Positions 20,944 through 29,025 of a DNA stretch of 44,111 bases are shown one piece after another; the stretch's first letter is position 1; each line of letters begins with the position of its first letter. The notes beneath the pieces are model-generated. The model had not been told where the DNA came from, ran no database searches, and worked only from the letters and a program-made list of their open reading frames with translations. The DNA is from a virus, in the IMG/VR virus record IMGVR_UViG_3300050191_000196, positions 1 through 44,111 of that record, one strand, 5' to 3'. A program made the position numbers and the translations under genes.

Positions 20944-22555
20944 GCTCGGCTTTCGGGCGCTGAGCCTCGAAGATCCGGCGCAGCCGCTGCTTCCTTATTC
21001 GGCGCTCTTCGAGTCTCTCGGCCTCGGGCGTTCCGATGCCGGCGTGCTGGTCAACGAGAAGCAGGCGATGCGCATCACCACAGCCTTCGCCTGCGTCTCG
21101 ATTATTTCGTCGGACCTGGCGGCGCTGCCGCTGCCGGTGATGCAAAAGATGCCGGATGGCACGGTGCGGGAGGCGACTGAGCATGCGCTCTACGACATGC
21201 TTCAGAATGCGCCCAACGAGCACATGACGGGCATGGGCCTGCGCTCGGCGTGGATCGCTTCCATGCTGGGCTGGGGCAACGGCTATCTCTTCATTCGTCG
21301 CGATGGCGCCGCTCGCGCGCGGGCGCTGGTGCCTCTGGCTTCGGAACGTACGAGTCCGGTGCTGCTGCCGGTGAAGGATGAGAAGGGTAACGCCAAACGC
21401 AAGCTCTACTACGCGACGTCGGCCACCGACAGCGGCCAGGTGATGTACATCGATCCCGACGATGTGCTGCATCTGCCCGGTCTGTCGTATGACGGTTACG
21501 TCGGCATGTCGCCGATCCAGACCTGCAAGAACGCCTTCGGGCTCGCCATCGCCGCGGAGAAGTTTGGCGCGCAGTTGTTTGGCAACGGTGCGAAGGCCTC
21601 GGGAGTCTTGTCGCATCCCGGCCAGCTGGGAACGGAGGCATTCGAAAACCTGAAGAAGTCGATCCGCGAGATCCTCACCGGCGAGAACGCGTTGCGGCCG
21701 CTGGTGCTCGAAGAGGGGATGACGTGGGAGCAAACCACCATCAACCCCAACGACGCGCAGTTTCTGGACACGCGGAAATTCCAGCGCGAGGAGATTGCCT
21801 CGCTCTATCGCGTCCCCATGCATTTGCTGCAGTCCCTCGAGCGCGCGACCAACAACAACATCGAGCATCAGTCGCTCGATTACATCCGCTACTGTTTGCG
21901 GCCCGTGGCAGTTAAAACCGAGCAGGAGATCAATCGCAAGCTGCTCAGGCCTCCATATTTCGTGGAGCACGATTTCAACGCCTTCCAGCGCGGCGACTAC
22001 GCTTCGCAGGTCGCGGGCATGATGCAGCTCCGGCTGGGCGGCGTCTACAGCGCCAACGACTGCTTCAAGCAACTGCGGCAGAACCCTATCCCAGCCTCCG
22101 CCGGCGGCGACATTCGCATCGCTCCGCTGAACACGATTCCGCTCGAGCAACTCCTGAGCGAAGCGGCTGGAGACGCGGCGCCGGCGGACGAAGAGCCGAC
22201 TACCGATGCGGCCGGCGGCGAGGCGATCACCGATGTCCGCCGCGGTCGCGTGGTCAATGTCTACCGGAGACTCTTTCGCGACGCCATCGGCCGTATCGCG
22301 AACCGTAAAAAGAAGGATGCCGAAGCAGCCTATCGCGCCCTGCAGCCGGTGATTGCGTCGATGGCCGAAGCGGTGATGGCGATGTATTACGCGCCGGATG
22401 AAGAGGTGAAGAAAAATGCCGAAACTGAAAGTTCCCGCATCGCGCGCGACCTGGCCGCGACCTGCTCTGAATGGCGGCCGGATCAGGCTGCAACCCTCGC
22501 CACAACCGCAACCGAAGAAGCCTACACCGCGCTCCATCGAGCGCTGATCGGATAG
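20924..22555 (+). CDS. portal protein, HK97 family
   Basis: A 543-aa protein from GTG 20924, where GAAAGG lies seven bases upstream; the open frame before it is a shadow. The core matches HK97-type portals: NEKQAMRITTAFACVSIISS, then GLSYDGYVGMSPIQ, FGNGAKASGVLSHPG and ASLYRVPMHLLQSLERATNN, IEHQSLDYI. The last 150 residues are acidic linker then helices. It forms the dodecameric vertex through which DNA enters and to which the connector binds. Placement between TerL and the head protease is standard. Confidence 0.95.
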   Translation: MGLLTSKLGFRALSLEDPAQPLLPYSALFESLGLGRSDAGVLVNEKQAMRITTAFACVSIISSDLAALPLPVMQKMPDGTVREATEHALYDMLQNAPNEHMTGMGLRSAWIASMLGWGNGYLFIRRDGAARARALVPLASERTSPVLLPVKDEKGNAKRKLYYATSATDSGQVMYIDPDDVLHLPGLSYDGYVGMSPIQTCKNAFGLAIAAEKFGAQLFGNGAKASGVLSHPGQLGTEAFENLKKSIREILTGENALRPLVLEEGMTWEQTTINPNDAQFLDTRKFQREEIASLYRVPMHLLQSLERATNNNIEHQSLDYIRYCLRPVAVKTEQEINRKLLRPPYFVEHDFNAFQRGDYASQVAGMMQLRLGGVYSANDCFKQLRQNPIPASAGGDIRIAPLNTIPLEQLLSEAAGDAAPADEEPTTDAAGGEAITDVRRGRVVNVYRRLFRDAIGRIANRKKKDAEAAYRALQPVIASMAEAVMAMYYAPDEEVKKNAETESSRIARDLAATCSEWRPDQAATLATTATEEAYTALHRALIG

Positions 22556-22557
22556 TC

Positions 22558-23430
22558 ATGAAGACTTCGATTCGCAAACCCGTCTTTCGCGCGTCGCTGC
22601 AGTCCGATGGGACGCTCGAGCTCCTCGTCTACGAGGAAATCGGCGAAAACGTCTGGTTCGGCGGCGGCGTCACCGCGAAGACGGTGAAGCAGCAGCTGGA
22701 TCAGGCGGGACCTTACTCGCGCATGGCTGTTCGTATCAATTCGCCGGGCGGCGACGCCTTCGAAGGGATTGCGATTCACAATTTGCTGCGCGCCCAGGGC
22801 AAACCGATCGATGTCTACGTGGACGGAATTGCGGCCTCCGCGGCCAGCGTCATCGCCATGGCCGGCGACACCCGCACGATGGGCTCGGGCGCCATGATGA
22901 TGATCCACAACGCCTGGTGTTCCTGCACGGGCTACGCCGATGACATGCGCCATATGGCCGACACATTGGATAAAGTGTCGGGCGCCGTTGCCGAGACCTA
23001 TGTCAAGCGCGCCGGGCTGAGCGAGAAATCCGCCCACGATCTCATGGACGCCGAGAGCTGGCTCAGTGCCGAGGAATGCGTGAAAAACGGCCTCGCTACG
23101 GCGATCGCCGAAGACGATGAGAATGACGATGCGGCCATGGCGCTCGCACGCAGCTTCAAATCGCTCACGCGGCTGGCGAAGCTGCCGGAAAAGCTCCGCG
23201 TCGATGCCGAAGATGGCGACGATGCCTGCCAGTGCTATTGCGCGCCCTGTCAGGATGGACGCTGCAACGAATGCGAGTGCCGGGGTTGTGATGCCGAGAA
23301 CTGCGGAGCGAATAACTGCAGCTGTGCCGGCGCCTCGAACAATAACACCGAGAAGCCGGCGGAACGTGTACCGGCTGATTTCAGCGTGCTCGAGGCTGAG
23401 CTAGGGCTGATCGAAGCGAACAACCGCTAA
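22558..23430 (+). CDS. ClpP-like (S14) head maturation protease with Cys-rich tail
   Basis: A 290-aa protein from ATG 22558. The ClpP fold has the oxyanion-type SPGGDAFEG (62-70), catalytic Ser94 in DGIAASAAS, His117 in MMMIHNAW and Asp near 161-164 (DLMDAESWLSAEEC). It should process capsid delta domains and scaffold during head maturation. Residues about 222-265 contain eleven cysteines spaced one to four apart, with Asp/Glu/Asn between, an unusual metal-binding-like addition. The protease is the usual gene before HK97 capsid. Confidence 0.93.
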   Translation: MKTSIRKPVFRASLQSDGTLELLVYEEIGENVWFGGGVTAKTVKQQLDQAGPYSRMAVRINSPGGDAFEGIAIHNLLRAQGKPIDVYVDGIAASAASVIAMAGDTRTMGSGAMMMIHNAWCSCTGYADDMRHMADTLDKVSGAVAETYVKRAGLSEKSAHDLMDAESWLSAEECVKNGLATAIAEDDENDDAAMALARSFKSLTRLAKLPEKLRVDAEDGDDACQCYCAPCQDGRCNECECRGCDAENCGANNCSCAGASNNNTEKPAERVPADFSVLEAELGLIEANNR

Positions 23431-23553
23431 CCCAAAGTTCAAAGCGTCCGGCCGCACAACCGCTCGCTGCCGCGAGCGACGGGCGAACGCGTGCGTGGCA
23501 ACCGGCGCCCGGGCGTCGGCGGGCCCGCCACACTCGAACGGGAGAAAAGGCGA

Positions 23554-24906
23554 ATGAGTAATAAGAATGCGCTCCGTGAGAAACGGAATCGTGTGGCGAC
23601 GCAGATGCGTACGCTGCTGGACGCGATCAAGAAGGACGATCGCGGGCTGAACACCGAAGAGCGGACCCGCTGGGCTGCGATGACGGACGAGATCGATGGT
23701 GTCGACCAGGCGATCAAGGCGGAAGAGCAGCTGACCACCATCGAGACTTCGCTTGGCCGGATCGACGAAACCGAGATCGTGCCGGCTTTCGACGAGGTGC
23801 GCGCCAGCCGTGCCGGCCGCGTGGGCCGCAAAAAAGACAACAGCCCGCATGCGCTTGCTTTCCGTAAATGGGCGCGCGGCGGCATGGAGTGCCTCGAAGC
23901 GGCCGAGCAGCAGCTGATGCGCACCCGGTTCGTATCAAACAGCGGCAGCGGGATCCAGAACGCCCAGACCATCGCCACCACCGGAGGCGGTTACCTGATT
24001 CCGCAGGGTTTCAGCTACATGCTTGAGGAAGCGCTGAAATTCTTCGGCGGCATCCTCGGGGAGGTCGACGTCTTCGAGACCGCCACCGGAGCACCGCTGC
24101 CCTGGCCGACGGATAACGACACGGCGCAGATGGGCCGGATCCTCGCCATCAACACGCAGGCCACCGAAACCGATATCACCTTCGGTCAGGTGACATTCAA
24201 CGCCTACATCGGCTCGTCGGACATCATTCTGGTGCCGATCGCGCTGATCGAGGACGCTTTCTTCGACATGGACGCGTATCTGGCCCGCAAGCTGGGAACG
24301 CGCCTGGCGCGGCAGGTCACCTATTATGGCACGCTGGGTTCCGGCTCCAGCCAGCCCACCGGGCTTTCGGTGGCCACGATCGCCGCGGGGAATACGACGC
24401 AGGGTGCGACGGGCGAGACCACGAGCTGCGTCTACAACGACCTGGTCACCACGATGCACCTCGTCGATCCGGCCTACCGCCAGTCGCCGAGCTGCAAATG
24501 GACGTTCGCTGACTCGACGCTCAAAGTGTTGCGCAAGCTGGTGGACGGGAACAATCGTCCACTGTGGCAGCCCGGCCTCACCGCCGGCTTCGGTCAGCCC
24601 TGGCCGGAGACGATCCTCGACAAGCCGTATGTCATCAATCAGAGCGTTGCGGCCATGGCCGCCAGCGCCTACCCGATCCTCTTCGGCGACCTGAGCAAGT
24701 TCAAGGTGCGGATCGTCACGGCGTCGGCTCCGGACACAGTCAGCGACAACTACGGCAAGATCGCCCGCGGCGTCACCATGATGCGGCTGGTCGAGCGCTT
24801 TGCCGATTACCTGCAGGTCGGCTTCACTGGCTTCCTGCGGTATGACTCCAACCTGATCGACGCCGGCACGCACCCCATCGGTGCGTTCCAGAACTCCGCG
24901 TCGTAA
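23554..24906 (+). CDS. major capsid protein, HK97 fold
   Basis: A 450-aa protein from ATG 23554 with ribosome site GGAGAAAAGG. Residues 1-110 are a charged coiled-coil delta domain (LREKRNRVATQMRTLLDAIK, then ERTRWAAMTDEIDGVDQAIK) that would be removed by the upstream protease. From about residue 140 the HK97 fold appears: TTGGGYLIPQGFS, EVDVFETATGAPLPWPTDND, then GTGSGQPTGL-like YGTLGSGSSQPTGLS and LYADLSKF-like PILFGDLSKFKVRIV. It ends FLRYDSNLIDAG...AFQNSAS, normal for the family. Confidence 0.95.
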   Translation: MSNKNALREKRNRVATQMRTLLDAIKKDDRGLNTEERTRWAAMTDEIDGVDQAIKAEEQLTTIETSLGRIDETEIVPAFDEVRASRAGRVGRKKDNSPHALAFRKWARGGMECLEAAEQQLMRTRFVSNSGSGIQNAQTIATTGGGYLIPQGFSYMLEEALKFFGGILGEVDVFETATGAPLPWPTDNDTAQMGRILAINTQATETDITFGQVTFNAYIGSSDIILVPIALIEDAFFDMDAYLARKLGTRLARQVTYYGTLGSGSSQPTGLSVATIAAGNTTQGATGETTSCVYNDLVTTMHLVDPAYRQSPSCKWTFADSTLKVLRKLVDGNNRPLWQPGLTAGFGQPWPETILDKPYVINQSVAAMAASAYPILFGDLSKFKVRIVTASAPDTVSDNYGKIARGVTMMRLVERFADYLQVGFTGFLRYDSNLIDAGTHPIGAFQNSAS

Positions 24907-24923
24907 ACCGCAATTCAACCGAG

Positions 24924-24957
24924 GGGAGGCGGTAGCCGGAAACACGGGCCGCCTCCC
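24924..24957 (+). terminator. stem-loop after capsid gene
   Basis: GGGAGGCGG (24924-24932) pairs perfectly with CCGCCTCCC (24949-24957) around a 16-nt loop, 18 bp after the capsid stop. No T-run follows, so it may stabilise the capsid mRNA 3' end or weakly attenuate rather than terminate. Confidence 0.6.
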
Positions 24958-24999
24958 GACTTCGCTCCCACATGCAGGTTTTCAAGGGGGGGAACACAA

Positions 25000-25239
25000 A
25001 TGAAGATCAGGATCCTGCAATCGATCGCGGGCCACGCGGAGCCTCGCTACGGCCTTGCTGATTTCTCTTTCCCGCCAGGCGCCGTCGTTGACGTCCAGGA
25101 GGACCTCGCGAAGGCCTGGATTGCCTCGAAAATCGCGCTGGCCGCGGACGGCCGCGACAAGCTGACTATGCCTGTTGAGGTCTACAGGCTTGAGCCGGAA
25201 AAGCCGGCGCAGGGCGACCTGCAGGTCACCGAGGCTTAG
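25000..25239 (+). CDS. small head-region protein
   Basis: A 79-aa protein with ribosome site AAGGGGGGG before ATG. A compact start (MKIRILQSIAGHAEPRYGLA, then FSFPPGAVVDVQEDLAKAWI) resembles small phage proteins between capsid and connector with an SH3-like GxVVDV segment. Many HK97-like phages have such a gene, sometimes annotated as a Rho-like N-terminal or head-fibre piece. No firm function. Confidence 0.65.
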   Translation: MKIRILQSIAGHAEPRYGLADFSFPPGAVVDVQEDLAKAWIASKIALAADGRDKLTMPVEVYRLEPEKPAQGDLQVTEA

Positions 25240-25362
25240 CGATGTCAATCACTGGATCATCGAGTCAGGCTGGGCGCCGCGTGCGCGGTTTTGGAAAAAT
25301 ACAGCGTCTATGCTTCTGCGCAATCAGAAGTTCAAAACAACGGAAGCGTTAGACAACTGGAT

Positions 25363-25560
25363 TCACGATGTGATGAAGATTGCTTGGGCCTGTGGTGGAC
25401 TCACGCCGATTTGCAAAGAGCGAGATTGTGGACCTGCTTCGCCTCGTGGATCGGAGTATTCGAGAATCAAAATCAAAAGCATCTCGCGATAGATCAGAGT
25501 CTCATATCCGGTCAGCGGACAAACGATAACGTTTCCGTCCTGGTCGAGTTCGAGCGGCAT
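25363..25560 (-). CDS. minus-strand moron gene inside the head module
   Basis: A 65-aa protein from ATG 25560 on the minus strand, with a strong ribosome site GGAGGT nine bases upstream. The end (ILEYSDPRGEAGPQSRSLQI, then GVSPPQAQAIF) looks like small phage proteins with a strand followed by a TPxQA-type helix; no function is known. It is the only minus-strand gene I support between 7.2 and 42.6 kb, and 25240-25600 is visibly less GC-rich than its neighbours. Both points mark a late-acquired moron. The plus-strand readings of 25240-25606 have no convincing gene. Confidence 0.6.
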   Translation of the reverse strand: MPLELDQDGNVIVCPLTGYETLIYREMLLILILEYSDPRGEAGPQSRSLQIGVSPPQAQAIFITS

Positions 25561-25606
25561 TGGGACTTACCTCCGCGCAACAGCCTAACAAACAGAGGAC
25601 TATCAG

Positions 25607-26506
25607 GTGGCGTTTCTTACTCTTGTTCAGCCGGTCCAGGAGCCGGTGTCGCTCCCGTGGATGAAGAACTATCTGCGCCTCGATGCGACCCTTACGGCCG
25701 ACGATGAGCTGATCAGTTCACTCATCAGGGCAGCGCGGGAGTGGGCTGAGAATTTCTGCGAGCGGGCCTTCGTTTTCCAGACAAAACGCCTGCTCATGGA
25801 CTTCTTTCCGGGCTATGTCGACTTCAAGCTGGCTGGGCAGCGGGTCAGCTCGCCCTTTGTTTCCGGCTCGAACGCGATTCTGGTGGGGATCCGTTATGCC
25901 ATCGCGCTGCCGTGGCCGCAGGTGCGCTCGATCGTCGAGTTTCTGTACCAGGATCAGAACGGAGCTTCGCAGTCGTTCACGGTTCTTAACAGCAACAGCG
26001 ATCCGACCGATGACGATCTCGATCCGAACTTCTACTGCATTCAGGATCTCGATTCGCAGCCGGCGCGGCTGATGCCGCTCTTCGGCCAGATGTGGCCCGT
26101 GGCGCGCGTCGTAGCCAACGCCGTCCAGGTCGACTACGTGACCGGCTACTGGGGCTCGATTCCGGTTTCGGTAGTGAATGGATCGGCCGAGCTGACGTCG
26201 AGCTTCATTTTTCTGCCGCGCGATGTGGGCGCGGCGATCGCCATTCCGGGAGCTGCGCCGGGGACGGCCGGCTCAGTTCTCAATACCACCATCGCGGCGG
26301 TGAACTCCGAGGGTGCCGCGACCCTCGCGGCGAATGCCGGGGCGACGATCGCGACTACGACGGACTTCGGCGTCTTGCCGCATTCGATCCGCTCCGCCAT
26401 CACGCTGCTGGTTTCGCATTGGTACGAAAACCGCGATCCGGATCAACAGGACATTCCTTTCGCGGTCAAGGCTTTGCTCTACCCCTACCGGGATTTGAGG
26501 CTCTGA
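25607..26506 (+). CDS. gp6-like head-tail connector with an inserted beta module
   Basis: A 299-aa protein from GTG 25607. The first 60 residues (EPVSLPWMKNYLRLDATLTA, then DDELISSLIRAAREWAENFC) and the end (RSAITLLVSHWYENRD) are typical of gp6-like connectors, normally about 190-230 aa. Residues about 195-255 hold an Ala/Thr-rich segment (LPRDVGAAIAIPGAAPGTAG, then LNTTIAAVNSEGAATLAANA) that resembles repeats from tail-spike start domains. It joins portal to head-closure protein. Confidence 0.85.
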   Translation: MAFLTLVQPVQEPVSLPWMKNYLRLDATLTADDELISSLIRAAREWAENFCERAFVFQTKRLLMDFFPGYVDFKLAGQRVSSPFVSGSNAILVGIRYAIALPWPQVRSIVEFLYQDQNGASQSFTVLNSNSDPTDDDLDPNFYCIQDLDSQPARLMPLFGQMWPVARVVANAVQVDYVTGYWGSIPVSVVNGSAELTSSFIFLPRDVGAAIAIPGAAPGTAGSVLNTTIAAVNSEGAATLAANAGATIATTTDFGVLPHSIRSAITLLVSHWYENRDPDQQDIPFAVKALLYPYRDLRL

Positions 26507-26510
26507 CGCC

Positions 26511-26888
26511 ATGCCGCCACCGAATGCGCGCGCTGCCGAGCGTTATCTCATCGTCGACGCCGGCGAGCTGCGGCATCCGATCACGATCAAGTCGCCGTCG
26601 TCGACGCCAGGTCCTTATGGCGCCTCGGTGACACCGTCCAGCTGGACGGAAGTGCGGCAGACATGGGCGGCGATCTACACCGCGGGCGGCAGGGAAACAT
26701 CGCAGGCTTCGCAGCTGGTCTCGGAAGTCTCGCACGTCGTAAAGGTGCGCTGGTCGCCAGCGGTGCTGAAGGCCGGCTACCAGGTGGCCTTCGGGTCACG
26801 TACCTTCACGGTGCTCTATATGGAAAACGTGCTCGAGCGCAACCGTGTGCTGCTGCTCTATTGCAAGGAAGTCGACGGGGCGCAGTAG
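26511..26888 (+). CDS. head closure protein (SPP1 gp16-like)
   Basis: A 125-aa protein with the head-tail adaptor pattern: GELRHPITIKSPSSTPGPYG (18-37), WTEVRQTWAAIYTAGGRETS (45-64) and HVVKVRWSPAVLKAGYQVAF (75-94), ending in VLLLYCKEV. The beta-barrel closes the DNA exit channel below the connector. Length and order are standard. Confidence 0.85.
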   Translation: MPPPNARAAERYLIVDAGELRHPITIKSPSSTPGPYGASVTPSSWTEVRQTWAAIYTAGGRETSQASQLVSEVSHVVKVRWSPAVLKAGYQVAFGSRTFTVLYMENVLERNRVLLLYCKEVDGAQ

Positions 26889-27305
26889 ATGGATATCGAT
26901 GCTGGCATCACTGCATTGCTGGCTGGAAACAGCGGCGTCAAGGCAAATCTGAAGTCAGGCGGCGAGGCCTCGATTTTTGACGGTGTCGTTCCCGAGGACG
27001 TCGCGGCGTACCCATGTCTCGCCTATCAGTGGGTTGGCGGCAGCAATGATCCGGGGCTGACCACGGCCGGGCCGCGGCGGTCGCGCCTGCAGGTTGATTG
27101 CTGGGGTCTCGATAAGGCGCAGGTGATCGCGCTCGCCAACGCGGTGGCTCATTTGCTCGACGGCTATAACGGCACGCTGTCGGACGGCACGAATGTACTT
27201 GCCTGCTGGATCATCAACCCGCCCGGCGTCGACTTCTTCAGCGGTGACTCGCGTTTCCGCCGCCGCATGCTGGAGTTTTACGTGCTTCACAACTTCACCC
27301 CGTAA
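26889..27305 (+). CDS. tail terminator/completion protein (DUF3168-like)
   Basis: A 138-aa protein directly after the closure gene with no gap. It has an N-terminal helix plus VPEDVAAYPCLAYQWVGGSN (34-53), SRLQVDCWGLDKAQVIALAN (65-84) and RRRMLEFYVLHN at the end, fitting gp17/DUF3168 proteins that cap the tail tube and join it to the head. Confidence 0.82.
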   Translation: MDIDAGITALLAGNSGVKANLKSGGEASIFDGVVPEDVAAYPCLAYQWVGGSNDPGLTTAGPRRSRLQVDCWGLDKAQVIALANAVAHLLDGYNGTLSDGTNVLACWIINPPGVDFFSGDSRFRRRMLEFYVLHNFTP

Positions 27306-27320
27306 AAGGAGACAACGCAC

Positions 27321-27764
27321 ATGACCTACACAAACACCCAGGCGCAGGCTGGCCGGGGAACGACTCTGTCGATTGGCACGGGGACGCCTGTGCCGATCGG
27401 CGAACTCGACGATGTTCCTCTCGACCTGCCGGAGTGGATGACGGACGACGCCACCAACTTCGAGTCGGGGCAGGACGAGGAATTCATCACCACCATTCGC
27501 AAATCGATGGAATTCACCGTCACCGGCAACCGCGTGAGCGCGGACGCCGGCCAGGTCGCAGTGCAGACCGCCTATGGGGCCGGCACGCTCTCATCCTTCA
27601 CGCTGCAGTTACTGAAGAATGCATCGCAGACGACGACGGGCGACAAGTACATCTTCAGCGCTCTCGTGCTCAGTCAGTCATTCAAGATCGAGACCACAAA
27701 GAAGATTACCTTTGCGATGAAGCTGAAGACGTCGGGACCGGTCACGTTTACGGCCGGCAGCTAA
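27321..27764 (+). CDS. major tail tube protein
   Basis: A 147-aa protein with ribosome site AAAGGAG. It starts with GRGTTLSIGTGTPVPIGELD (12-31) and has a core strand with SMEFTVTGNRVSAD and a late TKKITFAMKLKTSGPVTF, typical of siphovirus tail tube proteins with an Ig-free single domain. A strong terminator follows, as expected for a highly expressed structural gene. Confidence 0.87.
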   Translation: MTYTNTQAQAGRGTTLSIGTGTPVPIGELDDVPLDLPEWMTDDATNFESGQDEEFITTIRKSMEFTVTGNRVSADAGQVAVQTAYGAGTLSSFTLQLLKNASQTTTGDKYIFSALVLSQSFKIETTKKITFAMKLKTSGPVTFTAGS

Positions 27765-27802
27765 AGGGCATCTCTCTCCGGGGTGAAGTTAGCAACTGAC
27801 AA

Positions 27803-27830
27803 GGGGCCGGGCATCCGGCCCCGATCTTTT
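27803..27830 (+). terminator. rho-independent terminator after tail tube gene
   Basis: GGGGCCGG-GCAT-CCGGCCCC is an 8-bp perfect GC stem with a tetraloop, followed by GATCTTTT. It lies 38 bp past the tail tube stop and just before the ribosome site of the chaperone gene, so it would lower expression of downstream genes. Confidence 0.85.
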
Positions 27831-27844
27831 GGAGAAAATGTGGT

Positions 27845-28255
27845 ATGGCAAAAAAGAAGAGTAACTCGGCCGCGCGTGTGATCGCGGATGGTGTGGCGGA
27901 TACAACATTGCCGAAGACTCCGGTGACGATCGGCGGCAAGGTCTACAATCTCTGTTTCGACCTTGGAGCGTTGGCGGAAGCCGAGACGGCGATCAATGCA
28001 GAGCTGCTGAGACGCACGCCGCCGCAGCACTTGAATCTTCTGGTGGCATTGCCGGTGCAGGACCTGGCCAGCACGCGAGTCGCATTTGCGGCCGCTGTGC
28101 GCAAGTTTCATCCGAAACTTGGATTTGACGAGGCGATGGGAATGCTGACCCTTGAAAATGTGTACGATGCTCAGCTCGCTATTCGCGCAGCTTGGGATGC
28201 TTCGGCCGCGCCGCAGCAGGACCGGTCTCCGGACCCTCCGCAACCCGGGACATAA
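27845..28255 (+). CDS. tail assembly chaperone (G-like)
   Basis: A 136-aa protein following the tail tube gene. VTIGGKVYNLCFDLGALAEA (27-46) is the typical start of these chaperones. The C-terminus (APQQDRSPDPPQPG) is Pro/Gln-rich and disordered, where the ribosome shifts frame in most siphophages. It coats the tape measure during tail assembly. Confidence 0.82.
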   Translation: MAKKKSNSAARVIADGVADTTLPKTPVTIGGKVYNLCFDLGALAEAETAINAELLRRTPPQHLNLLVALPVQDLASTRVAFAAAVRKFHPKLGFDEAMGMLTLENVYDAQLAIRAAWDASAAPQQDRSPDPPQPGT

Positions 28256-28644
28256 ACCGGGAACTGACGTGGACCGGTTGCTGGGCGTTTGCGCGGATCC
28301 GGCTTGGACTCACTAAGGAGGAGTTTTTTAATCTCACCCCGGCGCTCTATTTGATGCTGTATCGGGAGTGGGAGCAGAAGCAGAGGGAAGCACGGACCAT
28401 GCTCGCGCTGATGAGGATGGATATTATCAACTTCAGCATGTGTCATCCGAAGAAGCCGGTGCAGTTAGGCGACTTATTGCCCGAGAGGGCGCGGGAATCG
28501 GCGAGGATGACGGTCTCCACGCGCGGGCCGGTGAAGATGACGGCGTGGCGGCGGAGGGAGGTGGCGAACGGCTGGCGCGCGTTCATGGGCAGCGGTTTGG
28601 CCGGCTATACGACAGTGGAAACGGCGGTGCCCGAAAAGTTGTAG
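28192..28644 (+). CDS. tail assembly chaperone extension (T-like), probably by -1 frameshift
   Basis: An overlapping ORF in the -1 frame relative to the chaperone gene. From about 28246 it encodes a domain with TWTGCWAFARIRLGLTKEEF, NLTPALYLMLYREWEQKQ and a charged helix, as in T-like extensions of lambda-type chaperones. The only start codon (TTG 28192) has no ribosome site, and the 64-bp overlap sits at the disordered end of G, so expression as a G-T fusion is likely. I could not find a perfect X-XXY-YYZ heptamer; ACCCGGG at 28242-28248 near the end of G is the nearest candidate. Confidence 0.7.
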   Translation: MGCFGRAAAGPVSGPSATRDINRELTWTGCWAFARIRLGLTKEEFFNLTPALYLMLYREWEQKQREARTMLALMRMDIINFSMCHPKKPVQLGDLLPERARESARMTVSTRGPVKMTAWRRREVANGWRAFMGSGLAGYTTVETAVPEKL

Positions 28645-28693
28645 TGCTCTCCTAATCCATCGTGCTATCCTGGCGGTTCCGGGGAGGTGGAAG

Positions 28694-28867
28694 ATGCCCG
28701 ACTTGTGGTTAGAGCAGCAGAATGAGGCGTTCGCACGGCGGGGATTAGCAAAGGAAGCTGTGCGTCGCCCGGTGACGTGGGGCGGCGTTTTCGGCGCCGT
28801 AATTCTGGGCAACGTGGCAACGGTCTTGATCGCGGCGGCGGTTTGGGAGCTGTTGCGGCTGATCTAG
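28694..28867 (+). CDS. 57-aa membrane protein before the gp10-like gene
   Basis: ATG 28694 follows a strong GGGGAGG ribosome site. The protein has an amphipathic start (MPDLWLEQQNEAFARRGLAK), then a membrane segment (WGGVFGAVILGNVATVLIAA) and ends LLRLI. It is too small to compare with families. Good initiation signals and clean hydrophobic profile support it. Confidence 0.6.
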   Translation: MPDLWLEQQNEAFARRGLAKEAVRRPVTWGGVFGAVILGNVATVLIAAAVWELLRLI

Positions 28868-28894
28868 CGGTGAAAAAGCAAAAAAGAGAAACAC

Positions 28895-28981
28895 ATGCGT
28901 AACATCATGAAACAACTGTTCGCTGTTCCGCTGTCTTCTGGTTTTCTCGCGGACAGCAGTAACCTTGAGTTCAAGGGTTGA
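28895..28981 (+). CDS. 28-codon small ORF before a terminator
   Basis: ATG 28895 with AAGAGA upstream encodes MRNIMKQLFAVPLSSGFLAD plus eight residues and ends 7 bp before a terminator hairpin. The promising ribosome site and position are the only support; it may be a leader peptide or noise. Confidence 0.3.
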   Translation: MRNIMKQLFAVPLSSGFLADSSNLEFKG

Positions 28982-28985
28982 GAGA

Positions 28986-29007
28986 AAGCCGCCTGCGGGC
29001 GGCTTTT
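28986..29007 (+). terminator. terminator hairpin T1, followed at once by a ribosome site
   Basis: AAGCCGCC-TGCG-GGCGGCTT then TTCTGTTGGAG. The trailing GGAG serves as ribosome site for the gene at 29026. Same design as the hairpins at 32052 and 32220. Confidence 0.75.
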
Positions 29008-29025
29008 CTGTTGGAGTCAAAGCGC

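Noticed and set aside
18872-22537. 1221-codon open frame on the minus strand
   Set aside because: It is the mirror of the TerL-portal-protease coding strand in high-GC DNA; its product is Arg/His-rich with no domain, while the plus-strand genes have clear motifs.
25175-25492. 105-codon plus-strand ORF overlapping the moron
   Set aside because: No ribosome site, and its frame begins inside the preceding gene; the minus-strand gene has much better signals.
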